From the NCBI GenBank assembly GCA_947650285.1, contig CANTFL010001487.1, forward strand, positions 124,001 through 188,000: 64,000 bases of DNA. The letters run 5' to 3'. This stretch comes from Hyaloperonospora brassicae. Taxonomy: Eukaryota > Oomycota > Peronosporomycetes > Peronosporales > Peronosporaceae. The notes under the pieces are model-generated. The model was not told the origin of the DNA and ran no database searches. It saw only the letters and a list, made by a program, of their open reading frames with translations. Positions 44,076 to 55,600 of the stretch are shown here, piece by piece (positions within the stretch are counted from its first letter, which is position 1; each line of letters starts with the position of its first letter). Made by a program: the position numbers and the translations under genes.

Positions 44076-45719
44076 GTCACTTTGTCGAAATCACACCATG
44101 TCTGCGGAAGACACCATGCGGCAAACCTGACTGGACGACAACGTCTCGAACGCATTGCTGCATGTACTATCCACATACAGAAGAACTGCTTTGTACCACT
44201 TCCCACAAGCGCAACTTGAATAACACCAATCCGTCTTCACGGCGATGCGCATACACTCGCTTCCCACATCTGACGCTCCGATCAATTTTCTCACTTTACA
44301 CACTATATCATACAGATCGCACAGATCACGTATGTGAGAGGTGGATATCACACCTATTGAATGCAAGTGTGGCTTGGCACAGGACCTCTGTTTTGCGTCA
44401 ATATGTAGCTTTGCAACACACGACCCACGATTGCTCGGACAATTCCAGGCGCCAAACTTCTCGCCTCCAAAGGCTATTTCGAGCTCGCAAATATGAGTAC
44501 GTCGTTTATAATGAGTCCAATACAGGCTGGTAGAAACGATCAATGCTCAGATAGCGCATCAGTTGCGTTGCGCGCCGCCTCACAGATTATGTGTGTCAGG
44601 GTGTGAGCCAAGTGTTGCTGGCGTGAACGATCGAAATAGGTGAGAGGAGATGTCGCCGTCCGATCGGCTCTGTGCGCGTATTAAATGATGTTCTTGTTGT
44701 TAAAACGTAGCGATCAGGCAAGGTGTGTAAGGTGTATGTTGCGAGTTACAAGCAGCAGCCGTAGTGACGTAGTGTTGCAAGTTACCAGTAGCAGCCGTAG
44801 TGATATAGTGTTGCGAGTAGTTTGAAGCGATGATATCGTAGATGAAGTGTTGTGGTGGAGCAATGAATACCGTACTTAATCGAATCAGCAGATTGGCGCA
44901 GTTGTTTAGCATGTCGAACGCCACTCAGTGGGTGTGGGTTCGATTCCCGCTGTGGTCAAATTGATTGTTGTTGTCCCCTGCGACCTGGTCTTTCGGATGC
45001 ACCGGAGCTTCGAGCACCCGAAGCTCATCTACCAATGTAGCAGCACCTTCATTCCACAAAAACATAGCGGAACGTTTACCGAAACGAATTTCCTACCCTT
45101 TCGCTCGCCTCTTCCTTTCGGTCGATTGTAGAGATAGCGTCAAAAACAATACTACGCGCATATGTCACGACTATCTCTTGCGGTGCTTTTGAAAACAATC
45201 CTCGCTTTGTTCGTCATGTCGCGTATGTAGATGAAAAGTTGCGCTTTGACCGATCAAGCCTACATTCACCACGAGGTCATCGGTGCGTAACGCTACAAAG
45301 CTCATATCAGTGCCGAATACGTGAAGGATGCTGAAGGTGTGCGATGTAGTGAGTGCGGAGAGAAGTGGAGGGCAGTGTCGGAAAGTGACATTTCGTATCT
45401 ATCTGGATACAAGATATAGACCGGTTTGGTCTTCTTGAGTAGTGCTCTTTTGTTCAGTAGATGAGGTCGTTCCAGAATGTTCTGGGCATAGGTGAACGTG
45501 TGGCAGTGTCATAGGCTGCAGCACTGAAAAAGCTCACTTCGCGATCAGAAAGACACTGATGAGGCCAGCGGCGGGGGATGAAACGTGTCTGGCACGCGTG
45601 CGTACGCAACGTCTTTTTGTGCTTGTTGGTTAGTTTGGTGCAGGCAATGTGTAGCGTTCGTGTTTGTGTTTGTGTTTGTGTGTAGTTTGTGTTTTGGTAG
45701 GGCTAATTTTGGCATCTGA

Positions 45720-45792
45720 GCGCGGCTGGCGCAATGGATAGCGTATCAGACTTCGAATCTGGGGGTTGCGGGTTCGAGTCCCGCGTCGCGTA
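45720..45792 (+). tRNA. tRNA-Arg(TCG), copy 12
   Basis: Sequence identical to copy 1. Its unit shares CCGGCTGG and GAGCCAGGTG variants with the last unit. Confidence 0.95.
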
Positions 45793-47439
45793 GTCACTTT
45801 GTCGAAATCACACCATGTCTGCGGAAGACACCATGCGGCAAACCTGACTGGACGACAACGTCTCGAACGCATTGCTGCATGTACTATCCACATACAGAAG
45901 AACTGCTTTGTACCACTTCCCACAAGCGCAACTTGAATAACACCAATCCGTCTTCACGGCGATGCGCATACACTCGCTTCCCACATCTGACGCTCCGATC
46001 AATTTTCTCACTTTACACACTATATCATACAGATCGCACAGATCACGTATGTGAGAGGTGGATATCACACCTATTGAATGCAAGTGTGGCTTGGCACAGG
46101 ACCTCTGTTTTGCGTCAATATGTAGCTTTGCAACACACGACCCACGATTGCTCGGACAATTCCAGGCGCCAAACTTCTCGCCTCCAAAGGCTATTTCGAG
46201 CTCGCAAATATGAGTACGTCGTTTATAATGAGTCCAATACCGGCTGGTAGAAACGATCAATGCTCAGATAGCGCATCAGTTGCGTTGCGCGCCGCCTCAC
46301 AGATTATGTGTGTCAGGGTGTGAGCCAGGTGTTGCTGGCGTGAACGATCGAAATAGGTGAGAGGAGATGTCGCCGTCCGATCGGCTCTGTGCGCGTATTA
46401 AATGATGTTCTTGTTGTTAAAACGTAGCGATCAGGCAAGGTGTGTAAGGTGTATGTTGCGAGTTACAAGCAGCAGCCGTAGTGACGTAGTGTTGCAAGTT
46501 ACCAGTAGCAGCCGTAGTGATATAGTGTTGCGAGTAGTTTGAAGCGATGATATCGTAGATGAAGTGTTGTGGTGGAGCAATGAATACCGTACTTAATCGA
46601 ATCAGCAGATTGGCGCAGTTGTTTAGCATGTCGAACGCCACTCAGTGGGTGTGGGTTCGATTCCCGCTGTGGTCAAATTTGATTGTTGTTGTCCCCTGCG
46701 ACCTGGTCTTTCGGATGCACCGGAGCTTCGAGCACCCGAAGCTCATCTACCAATGTAGCAGCACCTTCATTCCACAAAAACATAGCGGAACGTTTACCGA
46801 AACGAATTTCCTACCCTTTCGCTCGCCTCTTCCTTTCGGTCGATTGTAGAGATAGCGTCAAAAACAATACTACGCGCATATGTCACGACTACCTCTTGCG
46901 GTGCTTTTGAAAACAATCCTCGCTTTGTTCGTCATGTCGCGTATGTAGATGAAAAGTTGCGCTTTGACCGATCAAGCCTACATTCACCACGAGGTCATCG
47001 GTGCGTAACGCTACAAAGCTCATATCAGTGCCGAATACGTGAAGGATGCTGAAGGTGTGCGATGTAGTGAGTGCGGAGAGAAGTGGAGGGCAGTGTCGGA
47101 AAGTGACATTTCGTATCTATCTGGATACAAGATATAGACCGGTTTGGTCTTCTTGAGTAGTGCTCTTTTGTTCAGTAGATGAGGTCGTTCCAGAATGTTC
47201 TGGGCATAGGTGAACGTGTGGCAGTGTCATAGGCTGCATCACTGAGAAAAGCTCACTTCGCGATCAGAAAGCCACTGATGAGGCCAGCGGCGGCGGGATG
47301 AAACGTGTCTGGCACGCGTGCGTACGCAACGTCTTTTTGTGCTTGTTGGTTAGTTTGGTGCAGGCAATGTGTAGCGTTCGTGTTTGTGTTTGTGTTTGTG
47401 TGTAGTTTGTGTTTTGGTAGGGCTAATTTTGGCATCTGA

Positions 47440-47512
47440 GCGCGGCTGGCGCAATGGATAGCGTATCAGACTTCGAATCTGGGGGTTGCGGGTTCGAGTC
47501 CCGCGTCGCGTA
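47440..47512 (+). tRNA. tRNA-Arg(TCG), copy 13
   Basis: Sequence identical to copy 1 although the rest of this unit is clearly diverged. The unchanged gene in a changed unit suggests it is still under selection, but 73 nt is a small sample. Confidence 0.95.
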
Positions 47513-48410
47513 GTCACTTTGTCGAAATCACACCATGTCTGCGGAAGACACCATGCGACAAACCTGACTGGACGACAACGTCTCGAACGCATTGCTGCAT
47601 GTACTATCCACATACAGAAGAACTGCTTTGTACCACTTCCCACAAGCGCAACTTGAATAACACCAATCCGTCTTCACGGCGATGCGCATACACTCGCTTC
47701 CCACATCTGACGCTCCGATCAATTTTCTTGCTTTACACACGATACCATACAGATCGCACAGCTCACGTATGTGAGAGGTGGATATCACACCTATTGAATG
47801 CAAGTGTGTCTTGGCACAGGACCTCTGTTTTGCGTCAATATGTAGCTTTGCAACACACGACCCACGATTGCTCGGACAATTCCAGGCGCCAAACTTCTCG
47901 CCTCCAAAGGCTATTTCGAGCTCGCAAATATGAGTACGTCGTTCATCATGAGTCCAATACCGGCTGGTAGAAACGATCAATGCTCAGATAGCGCATCAGT
48001 TGCGTTGCGCGTCGCCTCACAGCTCATGTGTGTCAGGGTATGAGCCAGGTGTTGCTGGCGTGAACGATCAAAATAGGTGAGAGGAGATGTCGCCATCCGA
48101 TCGGCTCTGTGCGCGTATTATATGATGTTCTTGTTGCTGAAACGTAGCTATCAGGCAAGGTGTGTAAGGTGTTTGTTGCGAGTTACAAGCAGCAGCGTAG
48201 TGAGAGGAGCAGCCGTAGTGATGTAGTGTTGCGAGTAGTTTGAAGCGATGATATCGTAGATGAAGTGTTGTGTTGGAGCAATGAATACCGTACTTAAGCG
48301 AATCAGCAGATTGGCGCAGTCGTTTAGCATGTCGAACGCCAGTCGGTGGGTGTGGGTTCGATTCCTGCCGTGGTCAAGTTGATTGTGGTAATTCGTTGCG
48401 ACCTGAAGTC

Positions 48411-51400
48411 TGGAAGGGTACTTGAGCTTTGATCACAAGCCATTCACGCAGCGTTTGGTAAAAATGAAAGCGGTGGAGTCCGAGTACAAATCTGGGGCTG
48501 GAGCGTAATGAGTTCCTCAGTTTGGGACGTTTAATTTGGTGAAAATCATATTTAGGGTATATAAACCTCTCGAACTTGCTCTCAGGGAACCTAATTTTCC
48601 TCAAGACCCGTTCAGGTATTTCTTTCGATTTCCCATAAGATGTAATACAGTATTAAAAACTTTCGACATCCTAGATTTGGGATGAGCGTCGTCTAATATG
48701 ACTTTGTGCACCATGAAACGTTTCTTATCAAAGTAGTAAGAGAAGAAAACCATAAAAAACGTATAAGTTAGGCTCCCTCACGGCTGCCAAAGGGGAAGAA
48801 TTGATAGACCAAACGGGGTAGTTGCTCGACGTCCTCTTAAATCGCCGTGTTTTCGTAATATTTCGACGATTGGTGCTAAACACCGGACGTGTGATACATG
48901 TGCATAAGTAAATGTGTAGCAGCGGCTCCAACCAACCCGTCATAGCTCATTCGGATTTAGATCATTGCAACAGAGTAATTAGCGATTTTCGACAGTATAT
49001 TGAGCAGATACGGAGGAAGTAGACTACCTGGTGGTCAATGTAAAATGTAATCGCAACGGGCGGCAAAACAACTAGCCTAGGAGCTTTTGCAAATCACTAG
49101 AACGAGCAGACAAAGCAACCTGAAATGAATTTAAATATGGAATTTTAGATACCACATAATATTGCATAGAGATCTTGTCAAGTGATAATTAAGATGCAAA
49201 CCGAATTCGTGACATAGTAGAAGGTTACCTGAAGACTTCTATCATGCTCATAATGTTACACCTTTTTAATCTGGCGATAAAGACCTTTCGAGTTGAACGC
49301 AATATCATACGCACGCGGTTTGACATATCAACCGCATTCGCGTGACACAAGTGTCGCAGCACACGAGATTACCAAATGTAGTCAAATGATCGCTTACTTC
49401 TGTTCCCGATAGTTTTATCGCAAATAGTTTTTAACTTTACTTTTGTCATGCTACTTATTTAATCAAAAGTAAGTGAGCACTTCTCTGCACCCTTCTCAAC
49501 GATTTATTTCTGCTAATGCCTCTCTTGGCTATATAGATCCGCTAAAAACTGACAACTATCGTTATTATGATTTAAAAATTAGTCTACCAGCTAGCTTCTA
49601 ATGTATCGAATTCGATATTTAAGTGCATTCCCTCAAGATCGGTCCCGTTTGAGGGAGAAGCCCATCCTTTTTGCAAATATTTTAATTAAAATTGAATATT
49701 CAGCGCCGTTATGATGCAAATGCTTCATCTCGATCATAACATATTTAACGCAGGATGATATTATGATCCACGTCGAACTTCATGCTATGACACTAACCTG
49801 TGCATGTATATTTGAGAGCCAAAAAGAACCTCGTTGTAGAGATTCTATCGCTACTTCTGAGTCGAGTCATACTCCAGCAAGATGGGGAACACGCGGTATT
49901 GCATGCGACTTGCGTATAGCTTTATAAACGCGGTAATTAAATGTTATGAGTCGTTGAAGGTAAAAACAAGCTCATTTCAGCTCGACATCATAGGCATTTA
50001 TTTAATTAACGGTTCGGGGATGCGGATGGCGCGTTCTGTCATGACATAAGCTTTCGGATGGTCGGACGTGAGCCTTCTTACATGTACAAAGTGTTTAAGA
50101 TAATGATCGCCAGGCATTTAAACATGCGAATCCTCATGAGGTAAATCGTTGATCGTAAAGCTATGGGTTATGTGGCAAATTGATCGCATGTGGTGTTTGC
50201 AGTTGCGTGTGCTTCTGCATTGTGTTGATCGTGTTTCCAAATTGATTTCATTGATACATTAATTCGGGATCATGGCAAAGACATGTCATTTGGTATTCTG
50301 GTTGGATATAAGTAGAGTGATTAAGTACGACACTTTGAGTGAGAGACGAATTGCGACAGTACAAAAATAAAAAGAAGATATCAGAGAATAATTCGCAACC
50401 CGTGATACACAGATCATGACCGCGGAGAACGCGATCTCGTACGGTTTATACGGACCACATAATATAAATAGGCCACATCAGTTGAAATGGACCACATTTT
50501 GCAATTCAGCTGTCTATGTACCGGTGCCAATGACATAGTTAAAGGGGATGATTTTCGTGAGAGGGCGAAATGTGGCATCTGATTATATAAAAAGAGATGA
50601 GAATCGAACGAATTATGGTGCTTTGTTTGCTCACAATTTTCAGATCTCAATCTACTATTAAGTACATGCGCTTCATTATTTGTTCGAAAGGGATCGGGTT
50701 GGACCCACGACGTCAAAGAATAGCGATCGTGCCTACAAGAATATCACTACTGAATTGCTTGGCCAGGAGTGCAATAATGCTAACATTAGCTGCAATTTGA
50801 CGCAGGGAAACCGTTTAGATTTCCCTACAAGTTAGTGAGGCGCTCAAGTGGTCAAAAGACATGCGTATTAAGTGTCGGATATTCGGAAAAGGATGTCACA
50901 AGGTAGGTACGGGGATCTCGTATAATATCTCAAAGAAAACGCGATAATTTAAGCATAATGCACGATCGGCCGTTACTCTGTACCTAATATAACTAATCTA
51001 GAGATCGGCTTAAACTCGCATAGAAGAGTGCATACTGCTTTACCGTCGGGTTATTGAGGTATATAAACTTGTTTGAAAAAAATACAGGGTACCTACTACT
51101 ATGTTCAGTCGTCTGAGCGCCAGTGAATATTCAGAGCCTACCAACCAATTTCGTCTATGCCAATCCAGCACTCTGAACTGATAAAAACAAGAATATATAT
51201 ATTTTTGTCATCGTCTTCAGGAAAGCCAAATACGAGTACCATGGAATATATTCATATTATGCTTGTATTAATGGTGAAAACTTTAACGGCGCACGAATAC
51301 AAGGACTCGAAATACTGTTTGAAAAGCTTATAATAATGGTTGTAATTGCATTCGGATGGATACTGAAGTAGGTATTGGCTTACCGCGGTATATATTTATT

Positions 51401-51699
51401 TACGGCCATGATGTCAACTTAGTGACGCACTATTGAGATAGTAATTATACCGAGGTGTAGATCGCTACGAACGGCCAACGAAGACACGTGGTACGTCGCC
51501 AGAGACTGATAAAGTATTTAGCAGCTCATCTAAATTTGTTACTGTTCTATGACGACCATTGCCTCTCTAGCAAGCGTTTATAATTTCTGAAGTATATATA
51601 GGTGATTTTATATACGAACAGTCCGCACAACTACATAAGCGTGATCGTACGCTTGTCTCACGTCGCCGAGATATGATAAAGAAAGAGACGATAAATAAC
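48411..51699. other. Gene-poor, AT-rich spacer
   Basis: Only short frames exist (for example 48374-48604 minus, 50414-50716 minus, 50597-50800 plus), with no recognised motif. No RNA gene, terminal repeat or transposase motif was identified in 3.3 kb. Confidence 0.45.
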
Positions 51700-51970
51700 A
51701 ATTCCACAATTAACATTTTGTATATGCTGGACTTCGCAACCAGCTCAAAATTAGGTCGGCGAGAAAGAGCATTAGCGATGACATTCTGTTATCATAGAAA
51801 ATGCTTCGCGTGAATTTTATACCGCACAGAACAACAACTATTTCGTCATTTATTAATAGAAAGGGGGACGGTGGGCCAAATGCCGTGTGTGATGAAACAT
51901 GGTCTGTGTAACTGATGAACGGTGTATCTCTTACGAGATGGATGCGGTAATCAGCCAGTGCGTTAGTCAC
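51700..51970 (-). pseudogene. Ty3/Gypsy RNase H fragment
   Basis: On the minus strand ALADYRIHLVRDTPFISYTD matches the RNase H segment that reads NFRVHLLG...FVIYTDHASL in the complete element of this window. Further on, in another frame, NVIANALSRRPNFEL matches the RNase H-integrase junction (LADALSRRPE). It is a short, frameshifted remnant of a different Ty3 copy; no LTR could be paired with it. Confidence 0.7.
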
Positions 51971-52373
51971 GAAAACGTTCCTTGTATTGAAATAGATGAA
52001 AAGCCCTCAGCTGGATGCGGCTGACGCAACAAATAACAGACGACGAGCTCTGCGCCAATGTGTTTCATTTAGGCACAGCGCTGCCATTTGCGAACTAGCT
52101 GGCATCACGTACAACATATAGTGTACTGGATTGGTCTGCAATAAACAACACAGTCTATCGTATTATTTATTCTTGATGTCTTTAAAGGCGTGATGACGCT
52201 TAGCGCTACAAGATAATTCTTTGATTATATTTAACATACGAGAACGATAATTTATCACCTCGGCGCAGTTGCGCGGACACACCTCCAATCTGAAGACTAT
52301 TACATTTTTTTAAATTGACAAAATCTGGATTATTGGTGATCAAATTTATTTATTCTGGATCAGGGGTGCACCA

Positions 52374-52637
52374 TGTAAGAACCCAAACGATGCACTCAAA
52401 AAGTGGCACGCCGCTAGCTGCAAATATGCATTTTATTAGATGGGCGGACAAACTTTGCTCACACATAATTGTAAGAACCCCCTGTAAGTGATCTCGGCAA
52501 GCTGTTACATCTCTATACGTCTCCAATATCGCTTTTAAAGAGCACATCATCAAAGTTGCTCGCTGCGGAATCTTGAATCTACATGTTCTCTTATAAAAAA
52601 ATGTACGAAATCTATTATATGAAGCAGGGTTCTTACA
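52374..52637. mobile_element. 264-bp segment with 11-bp inverted ends (solo LTR or MITE)
   Basis: TGTAAGAACCC at 52374 and its exact reverse complement GGGTTCTTACA ending at 52637 bound the segment, with TG...CA ends as in LTRs. A second direct copy of TGTAAGAACCC lies inside at 52470. The flanking bases do not form an obvious target duplication, so the boundaries or the type remain open. Confidence 0.4.
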
Positions 52638-55600
52638 TATTACTTGTGGCATCACACGCTAATCCCAAAGCCACAGCTGTACGTGACTACAGCTGTAGGA
52701 GAAATGATCCGTTCATGAATGAGGATCTGAAAGAGGTCAATCATTTGATCTAGACACGAAAAGATGGCTCAATTTAACAATACATCGATATAGATTTCCT
52801 ACATAGGTATCGGAGTCTGATCTGCTAGCGTCGCAGCACTAAATTTGATTGTTGCAATCAATATAGATCACGCAGATGTGGTCTTTATTATGCAGAAGGT
52901 CAGAGCTATGTATGGCAGTATACTATCTCACATGGAACGCGCTATGCGATCGAAAATGTTTTTGATCCCAACGACTTGTGCACGAGGCAGCGGCAAATGC
53001 ACATGTTAAAATATTTTATGCCAACTTTTGATATGCTTTTGTGGCGAGTGCCTATTTTATTAAGAAATACACACGAAACGAGCTCGAAAAATTAAGCTGT
53101 ACGATCCTATGCATATATTTTATTTAAAAATTTGCTTTTGGAGACTTTAAATGATCATACGCATATAACATACGTTGATTCTACACATCGAGAGCACTTT
53201 TGTTTATCAATGCGCTGTTTAGTCTAATTATATCCTTAGTGTAATGCCGATGCAGACCGAATATTGGCAATATTATTGTCTTTTGCGGCAATTACGCAGA
53301 TCTTCTAGACCTTTGTCTTTCGTTGATCTCGCAAGAAACGTTATGGTTTGAGCGTTGGAAGCTGACATAGCTTCAAACCTAACTTCCGAGGCGCTTAGAA
53401 TCTGAGTGTAAAATACAACAATAATCCGTCACTACCAACTACAACAAATGCCTCGGTAATTACCTGGTATTTATTCCATCCGTTTGTCAAGAAAAAATCC
53501 CCCGACATATTCTAGATGTGGGATCTATGCCGCAGCTTGCTCTCTCAAGACTTTTTTTCGGGCAAGATTATGTCACCGTTTTGCCACCACTGGGAAGTAG
53601 ATGTCCAATATCTTCGATGCAGCCCGCTAGACGTGCGTCCATGTATCCGTCTCATCGACTCATTCAAGTGGTATGCTTTGGCACTGACTATTTCGCGATA
53701 AATTGATGGCATCTGGCGTTGCAGTGTAGTTGGCAGCTACACGAAGGTCTTGTTCTGTCGTAATAACGATCAAATAACTAGTGGGGCTATCACACTGGAT
53801 CATGGATCATTCACGCACTTACGGTGCTTTAATACGCTCATCAGATTGCTATCTGATAAAAGTGTAGCAAATTTCTTCACATACCGATGCCGCCAGCTGA
53901 CCTATGTCTCACAACGTCTGAGACATAGTTAAAAATTAAAAGATAGATCTGTTATTTACAATTTAGTACGATACGATCATATCGAACCGAACTATTTTCA
54001 GCGTTTACAAAATATATCACTTCCAGTTTCTTCGCTTTGACGTATGAACCTTCTGCAAGGCGCACATCATTCACATCGGCGAGTTGTTGATCTGAACGAA
54101 CTGAAGCCTACGTTCTTTCATTGACTGTTGTCATATATAAATTATTTGACAATACTCACTCAACTGGACTTGGAGTAAAGTGTCTAACTTCTCTTCGATA
54201 TATAAGGTAATGATAAATGCGTCATCGTAAGGTGTAGCAAAAAAAGAGACTATGTGTTGGAAGCGACCTTCCATAAGTGGACTAAAGCCTCTCTAGGCGA
54301 TTTCGCATAACAGGGCGCTCCACCTTTTAAGCCCTCAATGTTTGTTCTGGGACCCAATAAGCTGTTGCGACATTGAGACATTGTTGCATCCGCGCTCGAG
54401 CCTTTTTTGTGCGGACGAAGGCCATAAAGTCTTGTTCTCGCAATACTGATTCAGGAGGAATTACTTTTGGCCGAAGTGCCCCGCTTTTAGACATCGCATG
54501 AACCGATGCAACCGTTTTTATTATTAAGAGCGTAATCATTTATTCCCACATATATGAGGGCGATCAATACTGGAATTCTGACCTCCTGTCGTATCAGAAA
54601 ACAATATGAAATTAGTTCGACGTAAGCCTAGAGCAGGCTGAATCCATTTTGTTCCACATAGATATTAATTTTTCTGGCGTATGCAGTTCCAGGAGAAACA
54701 TATTGATTTTGCTAGAAATGCCGCAAAATTCGAAAGGGACACCGTGATTAATGTGTGTACGGTTAGGGATAGCCGAGATACAAAGTGCAAGGGTAAAATA
54801 CGCACCAATCTGCACGAAAACCGTGATAAACGTGTGCAGACGTGCTAAGCGTACAAGTGCTTGTCGTACCCTTTTAATTAATTATTATCCTAACTTATCT
54901 TTGAAGTATGCGCCTAGCCGCACAATCATTTACCCGAGCTGTTTCTCACAGGGCCGCTAAAGACTCAAACGAGCATGGGTCGTGCAGCTCTAGCCCTAAA
55001 AAACAAATTTTGGCACGTTAAATCAAGTGCAAATGGGGGAATGCGGCCTTCATCTTTTTTGGTGATACGACGAGCAGATATACGGCGCCGCCTAACTCGA
55101 CGAGACATTTCAATAGAATTTTTAACCTTCGTTCACTCGGAGATGTCAAAATTTATGCTCCAATATCGGTGCGCTCACGCGAAACCGGTAGCATCGTGAG
55201 ATTGCTGCTGACTCACTTGTTCTATCTGTTGATACTTGCTGGTATAGCTTGGGTTCTTAGACCTGCATTTCATCATCATTAGGCTCGATGAAGTTGGCAA
55301 TTACTGCATGTTGCTCGTATCCTTACATGGCACTGACGATAAGCTTTCCTGCATTAAAGATCGTTCTTTGACTGCCGCCGAGTCGATATTGCTAGAATAG
55401 GATTATATTTTTTTTGCGTGAAGTAAAAGCTGTTTTTCCCTCTACAACATGTTCATGTTGGATGTAAAGTATGCAGTGTTTGGACGGAATACGTATTGCT
55501 ACCAGGTGTACGGAACATCATTCACTTCGAATACCAAAGTCATACCCTAGTGCACTGATATGATGTAGACAGGTGTCATCGAAACCTTACGTTCACTGAA

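Larger units (their letters stand above)
26216..48410 (+). repeat. Tandem array of about 13 units (1716-1720 bp) carrying tRNA-Arg(TCG)
   Basis: About 22.2 kb of head-to-tail repeats begin at TACCC near 26216 and fade out near 48410. The spacing of the tRNA genes is 1716 bp for units 1-9, 1717 bp for units 9-12 and 1720 bp for 12-13. Interior units are nearly identical. Each unit holds a tRNA-Arg gene, a TTTGTG microsatellite just before it, a tRNA-like A/B-box sequence 884 bp after the tRNA start (865 bp in unit 13) and, except in unit 13, an 8-bp hairpin. The first unit lacks its left part, and the last is clearly diverged. The true copy number may be larger if the assembly collapsed repeats. 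Long frames shared by the units (150 codons minus, 123 codons plus, overlapping) are judged not to be genes. Confidence 0.97.

Noticed and set aside
26216..48410. CRISPR-like array
   Set aside because: The repeat period is 1.7 kb with no short repeat-spacer structure, and the DNA is eukaryotic.
54327..54539. 70-codon minus-strand frame with possible signal peptide (secreted effector?)
   Set aside because: The hydrophobic start is interrupted by Lys and is weak; there is no RxLR or cysteine pattern and it lies in a decayed region.
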